From a bacterium (GTDB taxonomy: Bacteria; Latescibacterota; Latescibacteria; Latescibacterales; Latescibacteraceae), in assembly GCA_021372535.1 (NCBI GenBank), contig JAJFUH010000042.1, positions 1-60,827 on the forward strand: a stretch of DNA of 60,827 bases. Reading direction: 5' to 3'. Positions 17,225 through 25,503 of the stretch are shown piece by piece. Made by a program: the position numbers and the translations under genes. The notes beneath the pieces were generated by a model. That model ran no database searches. It saw nothing but the letters and a program-made list of their open reading frames with translations, and was not told the DNA's origin. Within the stretch, counting starts at the first letter, position 1, and each line of letters begins with the position of its first letter.

Positions 17225-18304
17225 TCAACGTTTCCAGTGGTTTTTAATAAAAGCTCCGAACTCATCCTCGGAGCGTATAAATTTGTCGGATATGACCATA
17301 TAAAGTCCGTCATGCGGAATGCTGCGAAGCACTTCCGGCAGATCCTCGAAAAAATGGTATACAAACACGATAAGCCGCGACCGTTCGAGGATTTCTCGCA
17401 GAACCGGTATCATATCACGCAGCCGGGGGCCGTTTTCCTCGATCGTTATCTCAAGACCGGCGAGACCGGGTATGCGGAGCACATCGCGGTAATGCTGAAA
17501 TCCGGTGCTGTGCAGGTGAAAGAATATGTACGGCCCCAGATTCTCGACAAGCTCGATGTTATATTTCATGAACATCGCCCTGTATACATCCGGGGAACAC
17601 ATACCGAGCGCATCCTCCTGTATGGTGATAGTCCTTCCCGGCGCCCAGTAGCCGTAAATGTGCCCGTAGCCGCCGAGTTTCGGCCCGACGAGTGAAAAAT
17701 GGAGCTTCAGCACATCCAGAAACAGACGGTTCACCCGTGAGGCCATCTCATCAACTGCACGTGGATTGTCATACAGATCGCAGAAAAAACCGGTCAATCC
17801 ACGCATCGCCGCGATGACATCGGACGGCCCCCGCAGTATCGACGGGCTTATCCAGCAATCAGGAGGAACCGATGCCGCGAGGTCTTCGGTCAGTTTTTTC
17901 ATGCAGTCGAGCCACTGCCCCCCTACCGGCAGCGCGACACTTGTCAGGTCAGCGGCAGAATCGACCCAGTGCCCGGGCGCCAGAGACCCGGAGGCATAGC
18001 GGACGGGACACCCGCACATCGCTTCGAGCCATGGTATCGCGCGCCATGCCGCCGAGAAGGGAATCCAGTCATCCGAAACAACGCGGCGTTCCGGTGAGAT
18101 ATACTCGTAATCGCTCATGCATAACCCGGCATTCACATCGTCAGGATTCAGCTCGTCGACATGCAGTTCCCTGCGGAGGTAATTGATGGGCATGTTCGAC
18201 CCTTCGCTCGATACTCCGACCGGCGGGCGATCACAGGCGGCTCTGTCCCAGAAGGAACGGCGGAAACGGTCGATGCTTTCCTGTATCTGTTCGAGGCTCT
18301 TCAT
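17225..18304 (-). CDS. uroporphyrinogen decarboxylase-like (UROD-like) enzyme
   Basis: 359 aa TIM-barrel protein of the UROD superfamily, which holds haem-pathway decarboxylases and cobalamin-dependent methyltransferases. Seen: WFDRAACDRPPVGV-like opening (SFWDRAACDRPPV), MRGLTGFFCDLYDNP, YGYWAPGRTITIQEDALGMCSP and FFHLHSTGFQHYRDVL around residue 260. Methyltransferase members bind zinc through His-x-Cys plus a later Cys; here the position reads His-Leu-His and no matching later Cys is seen, so the chemistry may differ. Many such proteins sit in sugar-degradation loci of FCB and PVC bacteria with unknown roles. GGGAG precedes the ATG. Confidence 0.8.
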   Translation of the reverse strand: MKSLEQIQESIDRFRRSFWDRAACDRPPVGVSSEGSNMPINYLRRELHVDELNPDDVNAGLCMSDYEYISPERRVVSDDWIPFSAAWRAIPWLEAMCGCPVRYASGSLAPGHWVDSAADLTSVALPVGGQWLDCMKKLTEDLAASVPPDCWISPSILRGPSDVIAAMRGLTGFFCDLYDNPRAVDEMASRVNRLFLDVLKLHFSLVGPKLGGYGHIYGYWAPGRTITIQEDALGMCSPDVYRAMFMKYNIELVENLGPYIFFHLHSTGFQHYRDVLRIPGLAGLEITIEENGPRLRDMIPVLREILERSRLIVFVYHFFEDLPEVLRSIPHDGLYMVISDKFIRSEDEFGAFIKNHWKR

Positions 18305-18578
18305 AAGCTCCCTACACTGCGGTTATTGAAATGAATACGTAAATATATAGCATGGAATGAAACAAAAGCAAAGGAGAGAATAAAAAAATCCGAACCGGGA
18401 TTTACAGGATTATTATGATTACCGGGATAAAGAACCTGAGCAGATAAAAAGGCTGAAAAATTTCCTTGCTACAGTAAAGTCTCGACTCTATTATTGATTG
18501 AACGTAAATTACGGATATATACTATTCATCACCCCCTGTATTAGCAGCATGCACTTATATGCGCCGGAGACGCTCGCC

Positions 18579-19715
18579 ATGATACACATTGTCGACCAGG
18601 GTATTCTCTACCGGAATCCACTACCCCAGCTGCAGCCGGTTCATGCCTCGTTTCCGTTCATCATCCAGATATCGGAAAACGAATTTCTCTGCACGTTCCG
18701 CCGCGGCTCGGCATGGGAGAGCGCCGATGGTGTCATCTGCAGGCTGCGCTCGACCGACGGCGGCAGAACATGGATCGACGAGGGCGTGATATGGGACGGT
18801 TCCGGTGACGACAGACCCTACAGCTACCGTACCGGAGCGATGACACGCCTGTCGGACGGCACCCTTCTCATGACAAGCTGCCGGTTCGACCGCTCAGACC
18901 CCGAAAAGCCCATTTACAATCCCCTGACCGAGGGATATCTACCGGTGGATGCGGCCCTGTTCCGATCTACGGATGGAGGCAGAACATGGTCTCTCCCGCA
19001 ATCGGTAAGCCTGCCGGAGGGTGAGATCGGAAATCCCGCCGGCCCGGTAATCGAGCTGAGTGACGGCCGCTGGCTCATGCCCTTTGAAACGTGGAAGGCA
19101 TACGATGACCCTCATCCGGCTCGTCAGCGGACAGTTGCCCTTTTTTCCGGCGACCGGGGAAAAACTTGGGGCGACCGTACCACCATTGCCGACGGCCATG
19201 AACATGGAATTGTCTACTGGGATTCAACGATCGTCCCCGTTGAGGATGGCCGTCTCGTCAGTCTGCTGTGGACACGCAACATGAAGGCTGACAAAGACCT
19301 TGCCCTCCACCGCACGATATCGGACAACAACGGAGCAACATGGAGTGCACCGGAACCGGTCGGCGTCATGGGACATACGACAGCTCTTGTTAACATCGGC
19401 GGCGGATGTCTTTGTATGCTCTACAGCCTGCGGGCAGCGGAACAGCCCGGAATCATGGTAATACTTTCCGAAAACGAGGGGAAAACATGGTATTGCAGCA
19501 CTCAGGTCATGATCTGGGATGCGCGGGGACAGTCACATGTCGGTACAGCGGCCCGTGACCGGTGCCTTGCCGATATGGCGACCTATGCGTTCGGCAAGCC
19601 ACAGGCGATTCTCACATCGGATGACGATATTCTGGCAGGTTTCTGGTGCACCGTGGCATGTGTCACCCATATCCGCTGGTGCAGGCTGAGGATTACATAT
19701 CCGTACAATGGCTGA
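18579..19715 (+). CDS. BNR/Asp-box sialidase-like six-bladed propeller protein
   Basis: 378 aa with repeated Asp-boxes: STDGGRTW twice, SGDRGKTW, SDNNGATW and SENEGKTW, one per propeller blade. The overall pattern (FLCTFRRGSAWESADGVIC, MTRLSDGTLLMTS, GPVIELSDGRWLMPF, YWDSTIVPVEDGRLVSLLW) is that of exo-sialidase-like proteins of family GH33 and relatives. ATG at 18579 is preferred because GGAGA lies 8 bases upstream; in-frame upstream TTG and ATG lack one. With that start no signal peptide is visible, so it may be cytoplasmic and may act on another sugar or as a lectin. It is an isolated plus-strand gene. Confidence 0.8.
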   Translation: MIHIVDQGILYRNPLPQLQPVHASFPFIIQISENEFLCTFRRGSAWESADGVICRLRSTDGGRTWIDEGVIWDGSGDDRPYSYRTGAMTRLSDGTLLMTSCRFDRSDPEKPIYNPLTEGYLPVDAALFRSTDGGRTWSLPQSVSLPEGEIGNPAGPVIELSDGRWLMPFETWKAYDDPHPARQRTVALFSGDRGKTWGDRTTIADGHEHGIVYWDSTIVPVEDGRLVSLLWTRNMKADKDLALHRTISDNNGATWSAPEPVGVMGHTTALVNIGGGCLCMLYSLRAAEQPGIMVILSENEGKTWYCSTQVMIWDARGQSHVGTAARDRCLADMATYAFGKPQAILTSDDDILAGFWCTVACVTHIRWCRLRITYPYNG

Positions 19716-19722
19716 AAAATCC

Positions 19723-19791
19723 CCTCTGTCCCTCTATCCCTTTATCACTTTGTCTCTTTGTCACTCTGTCCCTCTGCCACATTGCCCTACT
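19723..19791. repeat. pyrimidine-rich degenerate short-unit repeat
   Basis: Tandem-like variants of CCCTCTGTC/CTTTGTCT fill the gap between two convergent genes, beginning 8 bases after the sialidase stop. Its reverse complement (AGGGACAGAG units) matches the purine-rich tracts at 43.06 kb and 60.51 kb. Confidence 0.7.
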
Positions 19792-21004
19792 TTTTCACAA
19801 TAAAACTGTAAGGCTCACAGCACTTCTTGAATTTCTTCCCGCTGCCACAGATACAGGGATCGTTTCTTCCGATTGATGGCGCAGGCTGGTTGGCATGACG
19901 GCGTATAATATCCCATGTTAAAAACCGGTAACGGTCTTTCGAGTATTCGAAAAACGTTCTGTATGAGTCGCAGAGATAATTGCGCGCACTGTAATTCATC
20001 TCGGGCAGGTAGCGGAGCTTCACGCATCCGCGCTGACAGAATCCGAGCCACGGGCAGGTTTCGCACTCGATGCATTCCAGACGTCTGAGACCTGCGAACT
20101 CCTGGTATTTCGGCGTTTCCATAATCTCGTCGGGTGTGTTCACAAGAATATTGCCGATATGCCATTCCTCCGTAACAAAAAAGTCACAGGTGAAAACATC
20201 GCCGTTGTGCTCGACCACGAGATATTCCCCGCATGAATCCTTGTACATGCAGCATTCGGGTGTGTAACCCGCATAGTACTGGAGGAGGTTGTCAAAAAGG
20301 CGTATGCTCACATACGGATAACCGTCCTCGAACCATATGTCGAACAGGTCGCAGAGAAACCGCCCGTACTCGTCGGCAGGCACCGAAAACGGCGCCTTCT
20401 CGCCATCGACAACTTCGAGACAGGGTATGAACTGGAGATAATGGAAGCCGTGACTGACCAGAAAACGGTAAATTTCCACCGGATGCCTGACCGTATCGCA
20501 ATTCACCACCGACAGGATATTGAAATCGACTTTATGCTTGTCGAGTATCGCGCAGGCATTCATGACACGGTCGAAAACACCCTTGTGCGACCGCGTGAAC
20601 CGGTGAATGTCATGCAGCTCACGGGGGCCATCCAGGCTGATGCCGACAAGAAATCGGTGCTCGGCAAACAACCGAGCCCAGTCATCGTCGATGAGGATAG
20701 CGTTCGTCTGTATCGTGTTTGATACGGTCTGGTCGGGCTGACGGTGTGATTCCTGAACAGCGAGCGCCTGCCGGTAAAAATCGATTCCCATGAGCATGGG
20801 CTCACCCCCCTGCCACATGTATGAGACCGCCTGGCGGCCCGGTACCTGAGCCTTGTGTACGAGTTCCGTAAAGGTATCGAGAGTGAGACGGTGTACGGTG
20901 GTTTCAGGATAGGCTTCCGCCGTCTTGCGGTAAAAACAGTAGTCGCAGAAAAGGTTACAGTCCGATGACGCCGGTTTAATAAGGAAGGACAGGTTTTTTC
21001 TCAT
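19787..21004 (-). CDS. anaerobic sulfatase-maturating radical SAM enzyme with SEC-C tail
   Basis: 405 aa radical SAM/SPASM protein of the anSME type, which oxidises a Cys or Ser of sulfatases to formylglycine without oxygen. Seen: CNLFCDYC (Cys16, Cys20, Cys23) for the SAM iron-sulfur cluster, YMWQGGEPMLMG, QTNAILIDDDWA, GISLDGPRELHD, and the SPASM cysteines around CCMYKDSC, FTCDFF and CETCPWLGFCQRGC. The last 25 residues add a SEC-C zinc motif (GRNDPCICGSGKKFKKCC), which is not part of the core enzyme. No sulfatase gene lies in this window, so its client is elsewhere, or the client is not a sulfatase. It implies growth on sulfated glycans without oxygen (inference). No clear ribosome binding site. 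Confidence 0.88.
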   Translation of the reverse strand: MRKNLSFLIKPASSDCNLFCDYCFYRKTAEAYPETTVHRLTLDTFTELVHKAQVPGRQAVSYMWQGGEPMLMGIDFYRQALAVQESHRQPDQTVSNTIQTNAILIDDDWARLFAEHRFLVGISLDGPRELHDIHRFTRSHKGVFDRVMNACAILDKHKVDFNILSVVNCDTVRHPVEIYRFLVSHGFHYLQFIPCLEVVDGEKAPFSVPADEYGRFLCDLFDIWFEDGYPYVSIRLFDNLLQYYAGYTPECCMYKDSCGEYLVVEHNGDVFTCDFFVTEEWHIGNILVNTPDEIMETPKYQEFAGLRRLECIECETCPWLGFCQRGCVKLRYLPEMNYSARNYLCDSYRTFFEYSKDRYRFLTWDIIRRHANQPAPSIGRNDPCICGSGKKFKKCCEPYSFIVKK

Positions 21005-21109
21005 GATTTTACTGAGGGAAAGGCAGTAAAGCGCTGCTGATATGAATTATAACCACAAAGACACGAAGACACTAAAGATATCAGATATAAAGAGAGTTTT
21101 ATTTTTCAC

Positions 21110-21139
21110 TCCGGGGATCATATTAATATGATCCCCGGA
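21110..21139. terminator. perfect 30-bp palindrome, possible terminator
   Basis: Two 15-base arms, starting TCCGGGGATC and ending GATCCCCGGA, form a perfect palindrome 60 bases beyond the stop codon of the TIM/DUF1080 gene. The plus-strand copy is followed by CTTTT; on the minus strand, the direction of both flanking genes, the tail is A-rich with only weak U content. It could be an imperfect intrinsic terminator, an RNA-stabilising hairpin or a protein-binding site. Confidence 0.5.
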
Positions 21140-21199
21140 CTTTTAAACGGTTACCAGGGTACATCAATTGCACTATCATCGAATATCAGAAGGTCTGAT

Positions 21200-22639
21200 C
21201 TATTTAAGCTCCTTGACAAAGATATTCTTGAAGTATACCGAGGTATCGTAATCGTGGTTCTGGAGCCCGATATATCCCTCGAGCGCATACTCGCGAATCT
21301 TCCCGCGGGGTTCCATGTTCCAGTCGACAACGAGCTTGTCGTTGAGCTCCACCTTGACGTTCCGGCCTTTGAGGGTGATCTTGAAATGGTTCCATTCACC
21401 GGTCTTGTTGAAGGCGGCTAACTTCGGCGCTTCCGCATCATACACGGAGCCGGTCTGGTGAATACCCGTCTGTGAATCGTCAATCTGTATCTCGAAGGAG
21501 TTATAGATGTACGCATCGCTCGTCGGAACATCGGGAACCCGGTAAAAAATGCCGGAATTCGCGTTGGGCACCTCGGTCTTGTAGTCGACTTCAAGAATAA
21601 AATCCTTGAACTTCTTCTTGCTGTACCAGAAAAGCCCCATTCCCTTGTGCGATTTCAGGATTCCGGTTTTCTCGTCGAGCTCGAAGTACCCGGGGCCGTA
21701 ATGGTTCCAGCCATGCTTGCCGCACCGGCCGTTATTCCACGAGAGCAGTTCCTCATAGCCCTTGAAGTAGGTTATGCTGTCGATGTAATCGAGACCCTTT
21801 TTGATCGACGGCGAGGGATTTTCGAGTTCGTTCGGATTTTCATGCTCAATGGTGAGGAATCCACGGTAATTCTGCTCGGTCAGTTCGGCCAGAATGTCAT
21901 GAATATTGGCCTTTCCCGAACCGAACGGCACATCGACCGCATCCTTGTCTCCGAAAACATTGAGGTCCTTGAGATGAACATCGATGATACGTCCATCGAG
22001 CATCCTGAGGGCGTCGAGGGGATTGACGCCGGTTCTCATCCAGTGCCCCGTGTCGGCGCAGGAGCCGATACGGCTGTCGAGACCTTTCACAGCCTTTACC
22101 ACAACCTCCGGGCGGGCGAATTTGCTCGGCTCGGGATGGTTGTGAATGGCGATACCGATGTTGTATTCACGGACCAGCTTTTCGAGCAGGGTGTAATCTT
22201 CAAAGGATGGCTCGGCGCAGATGGTGCGAATTCCCATCTTCCGCGCAAAATCGAAGACCTCCCGCATGGATTTTTCGGTTGTGCCGATATCCACAACACC
22301 GTACGCCACGATGGTTATACCGTTTTCGGCAAGAACTTTTTTAACCTGCTCCATATCAGCGTCGGACATGGTGTGAATGAGTTTTTTGTCGGGATTGTCC
22401 TTGCTCAGCACCTGACCGGGATACGCCTGAAGGTATTTGATACCCAGCGCTTTTACCTTCGGAAGTGTTTCATAAAAGCTGAATGTGTGGAATGTCCAGC
22501 ACTGCATGGCGACGGGAAATTCCCGTATCCGGACTTTTGAATAGTCAACCTTTTCAGCTGCAGAAGCGCTCGTTCCCTGCGCAATGAATAACGTCACCGT
22601 AAGCAATATAAGCATCACGGCCGCCATGATCTTTTTCAT
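21200..22639 (-). CDS. exported sugar isomerase-like TIM barrel fused to DUF1080
   Basis: 479 aa. A Sec signal (MKKIMAAVMLILLTVTLFI, ending near ASAAEK) is followed by a xylose-isomerase-like TIM barrel (about 35-295: AMQCWTFHTFSFYETLPKVK, AIHNHPEP, GSCADTGHW, DVHLKDLN, FLTIEHEN, with the usual Glu/His/Asp metal ligands) and then a DUF1080 (3-keto-disaccharide hydrolase-type) jelly roll (about 305-479: GYFELDEKTG, FILEVDYKT, SGIFYRV, FEIQIDD, YIGLQNHD). DUF1080 proteins cleave 3-keto-glycosides in the oxidative glycan pathway; barrels of this type are encoded beside them. Here both are one chain. GAAGGAGATG before the ATG at 22639 fixes the start. The two neighbouring Gfo/Idh proteins could supply the keto-sugar. 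Confidence 0.85.
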   Translation of the reverse strand: MKKIMAAVMLILLTVTLFIAQGTSASAAEKVDYSKVRIREFPVAMQCWTFHTFSFYETLPKVKALGIKYLQAYPGQVLSKDNPDKKLIHTMSDADMEQVKKVLAENGITIVAYGVVDIGTTEKSMREVFDFARKMGIRTICAEPSFEDYTLLEKLVREYNIGIAIHNHPEPSKFARPEVVVKAVKGLDSRIGSCADTGHWMRTGVNPLDALRMLDGRIIDVHLKDLNVFGDKDAVDVPFGSGKANIHDILAELTEQNYRGFLTIEHENPNELENPSPSIKKGLDYIDSITYFKGYEELLSWNNGRCGKHGWNHYGPGYFELDEKTGILKSHKGMGLFWYSKKKFKDFILEVDYKTEVPNANSGIFYRVPDVPTSDAYIYNSFEIQIDDSQTGIHQTGSVYDAEAPKLAAFNKTGEWNHFKITLKGRNVKVELNDKLVVDWNMEPRGKIREYALEGYIGLQNHDYDTSVYFKNIFVKELK

Positions 22640-22705
22640 AGCATCTCCTTCGTTGATGCGTTCCAGTTCGGCATTTTCAGCCACAATCCATATGTCCGAT
22701 GCCGA

Positions 22706-23959
22706 TTACTTCGATTTTCTGGGATTCCACTCGCCCCGTGCAACCGGCGGAATGTACTTATCGAGACCCTTCCACGGAAACTCAATGGTTTTTTCCGCTT
22801 CCGCGCTTCTGTACGCGGTCATGAGGAGCTCGGTTACCTCGACGCCATCATCGAAATTTTCATCGGGCCGTTTCCCGGCGAGGAAGCTCTGGACCATGTG
22901 ACGGTTTTCGCCCGTATAGCCGTATGCACCTTCCTCATCGCTTACAATCGGCATGAGGCCGATTTCGGCATTCTGCTTTTCAACGAGGTCTTCCCCGGCC
23001 TGTCCCTTGACTTCGCGGCTCATGAAAATTTTCAGATCGGTATCGAGAGAATTGATGCTCATGGAATACTCGGGACCGAGCACTTCCATGGCGAGCCTGA
23101 GACCCGCACCCACATAGCTCCACGAGGTCGTCGTTTCGACAACAATCGGATTTCCCTTTTCATCCTCGTATTCCACGAGCGACCGGGCAAAATCTTCCGC
23201 CGGTTTCTTCAGATAATCGAGTTTCCCTTTACTGTATTCCGAAAGCTTCTTCGCGTATTTCGGAAGCTGCCATTTGAGGCAGTTTGTATAGGCTGTGACT
23301 TTCTTTGGCCTGATGACATTGCGGGGAGCGCCGGGAGGGGTGAGCAGAAAGCGCGCGGTCTCAACCGAATGACACATCATGTCGTTGAGCACGCCGCCGC
23401 CCTGGAGAACGCCATCCCAGAACCACGGCATGTGCGGTCCGCTGTGTTCTTCCGCAGCGCGCGCGAGGTACGGTCTGCCGGCAACCGCGGCTCCTCTTCC
23501 CCAGAGGATGTTTTTTCCGCGGACTGTCGAAACGGAAAATATCTGATCCTCGAGATATCCATCGAGGAGATTGACACGTTTCACGAGCGCCTGTAGTTTT
23601 TTCGCCTCCGCAACGTTTCTGCCGAGCGGCTTTTCGCAGCATACACCGATCAGTTTGCCCTTGCCGGACTCGATAGTTCCAACGATCTCTTCCATGACAT
23701 CGATACGGGTGAAATTCGGGGCGCAAATCCATACGGCATCTATTGAAGGATCGGCTACCATATCGGCGATGGATTTGAACACCTTCGGTTCACCGACATC
23801 GAGCTTTTTACAGAGGGCGGCAGCTTCTTTGGATAGTTCTGATTTTTTATCAACGATTCCGAGAATATCCGCATTACGGACACCAACCCATGACTTGATA
23901 TGGAATTTGCCGATAAATCCTGCTCCGATCAATCCTACTCCCAGTCTTTTCTTTGCCAT
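22706..23959 (-). CDS. Gfo/Idh/MocA-family oxidoreductase
   Basis: 417 aa, NAD(P)-binding Rossmann domain plus an alpha/beta C-terminal domain. Seen: GVGLIGAGFIGKFHIKSW for cofactor binding, DAVWICAPNF, CCEKPLGRN (the family EKP motif with its catalytic lysine), QGGGVLNDMMCHSVET near the active site. No export signal, so cytoplasmic. The start at 23959 follows a CGAGGT site; an upstream in-frame ATG adds ten unlikely residues. Members oxidise or reduce sugars, often at C3. It lies 66 bases upstream of the TIM/DUF1080 gene in the same direction and most likely in one operon. Confidence 0.92.
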   Translation of the reverse strand: MAKKRLGVGLIGAGFIGKFHIKSWVGVRNADILGIVDKKSELSKEAAALCKKLDVGEPKVFKSIADMVADPSIDAVWICAPNFTRIDVMEEIVGTIESGKGKLIGVCCEKPLGRNVAEAKKLQALVKRVNLLDGYLEDQIFSVSTVRGKNILWGRGAAVAGRPYLARAAEEHSGPHMPWFWDGVLQGGGVLNDMMCHSVETARFLLTPPGAPRNVIRPKKVTAYTNCLKWQLPKYAKKLSEYSKGKLDYLKKPAEDFARSLVEYEDEKGNPIVVETTTSWSYVGAGLRLAMEVLGPEYSMSINSLDTDLKIFMSREVKGQAGEDLVEKQNAEIGLMPIVSDEEGAYGYTGENRHMVQSFLAGKRPDENFDDGVEVTELLMTAYRSAEAEKTIEFPWKGLDKYIPPVARGEWNPRKSK

Positions 23960-24173
23960 CTGTAACCTCGCTTCCTTGAATGATGCCATTTACTCGCAAT
24001 TACTTGTAATAAACCCACACTCTTCCGATCGACACCGGAAACAATCCCGTATTCCTCTCACTATCGTCGATCACGGTTATTCGAATCTTCTTTTCATGCC
24101 TGCAGCTACAAAAGGAAAAGTCTTATCCACCTGATGCTACAATACTTTTATACGGCATACCGGCTGAAATACA

Positions 24174-25388
24174 TCACTGAGTCACTGCGGACTGTTTGTT
24201 GTCATCTTTGAAGAATACAATCAAAGCAAACGCGCAGATAATGGTCAGCACTGTCGGCACAAGAAACACTCCTGTCCAGTTCGTTACATTATCCGCAGTA
24301 AAGTAATCCCGTATCCATCCGGTGAAGAGGCTGCCGAGGAAATTCCCGAGCCCGAGTGTCACGATTGCAATGAAACTCTGTGCGGATGCCCTGGTATCCG
24401 GAGGAGCCACCTTGTCAACATACACCTGAATGGCGGTGAAAAAAAACACATAACAGAAACCATGGAGCGCCAGCGATGCGATAACAAGCCAGGCCGGATA
24501 TCCTATGGCAAAAATGATATACCGGACCGGCCAGGCAAGAATGCCAAACACCATTGTTTTACGGATACCGTATTTGGGCATGAAATACGGCAGCGCAAAC
24601 GCCATGACGAAAATCTCGGCAAGCTGGGCAATCACCATGACCGTAGTCATGTTCGATGTGGAAACGCCTATACGATCCGATACAAGGAACGGCCCGGTAA
24701 GAACATAGTAAAACATGAGTTCTGTGCTGACAATGAACGCAATGACAATCAGAATGGCGAAATTCTTATCCTTGAGCATTTTAAAAGACTCCACGAACGC
24801 CCAGGGATTCGATGCCTCTTTTTTCGGCGGCGTATGAGGAAGCGTTAATGCCTGCAAACCCATGACAAAGGAAAGTACCCCCGCCATCAGCAGAGTGTCG
24901 CCTGCGACCGAAGCTCCCAAAATCTTGTTTGCGCCGATACGCCATGCCGACAGACCAATCCCGGCGGCTATCCAGCCCAGAGTTCCCCATACCCGTATCC
25001 GGCCGAAGTCTTTCTCGGGATTATCCAGATTGACAAGGGCAATGGAATTGGTCAACGCGAGCGTCGGAGCAAACAGCATGCAGTAGAGAAACATCAACCA
25101 CATCATGGTTGTGTAATCGGTAACACGCGAAACAAAAATCAGGAAGGCGCCGCCAGCAAGGTGAAGAAACGCAATAACATACTGTGTTGCAAAATAACGG
25201 TCGGCGAACTGCCCCCCGATAAACGGTGCAATTGCCGTCGCAAACGGCAACGTGGCATAAATCGCTCCGACCTGCGCACCTGTAAAACCGAGGGTATTAA
25301 TCAAATACTCGGACAATCCCGGATACCACGATCCCCAGACGGCATACTGCAAAAACATCATGAAACTGAGACGGAATTTTGCGCTCAC
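24174..25388 (-). CDS. MFS permease of the nucleoside:H+ symporter (NupG-like) family
   Basis: 404 aa, 12 membrane helices. The opening MSAKFRLSFMMFLQYAVWGSWYPGL and GRIRVWGTLGWIAAGIGLSAW are characteristic of the nucleoside:proton symporter branch of the major facilitator superfamily. In FCB and PVC genomes these permeases are common next to Gfo/Idh, DUF1080 and sugar isomerase genes, where the cargo is probably a sugar or keto-sugar (inference). Start GTG directly behind a GGGGGG-rich ribosome binding site. It lies between the two Gfo/Idh genes. Confidence 0.88.
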   Translation of the reverse strand: MSAKFRLSFMMFLQYAVWGSWYPGLSEYLINTLGFTGAQVGAIYATLPFATAIAPFIGGQFADRYFATQYVIAFLHLAGGAFLIFVSRVTDYTTMMWLMFLYCMLFAPTLALTNSIALVNLDNPEKDFGRIRVWGTLGWIAAGIGLSAWRIGANKILGASVAGDTLLMAGVLSFVMGLQALTLPHTPPKKEASNPWAFVESFKMLKDKNFAILIVIAFIVSTELMFYYVLTGPFLVSDRIGVSTSNMTTVMVIAQLAEIFVMAFALPYFMPKYGIRKTMVFGILAWPVRYIIFAIGYPAWLVIASLALHGFCYVFFFTAIQVYVDKVAPPDTRASAQSFIAIVTLGLGNFLGSLFTGWIRDYFTADNVTNWTGVFLVPTVLTIICAFALIVFFKDDNKQSAVTQ

Positions 25389-25503
25389 AATCCCCCCTTG
25401 CGGTTTGCGACAAGATTAACGACCCGAAAACAAAACCACCATGCTCTCCCGTCACGGCCCTTTATAATAAAAAGAGTACGATATCATTGTGCATCACAAT
25501 GTG

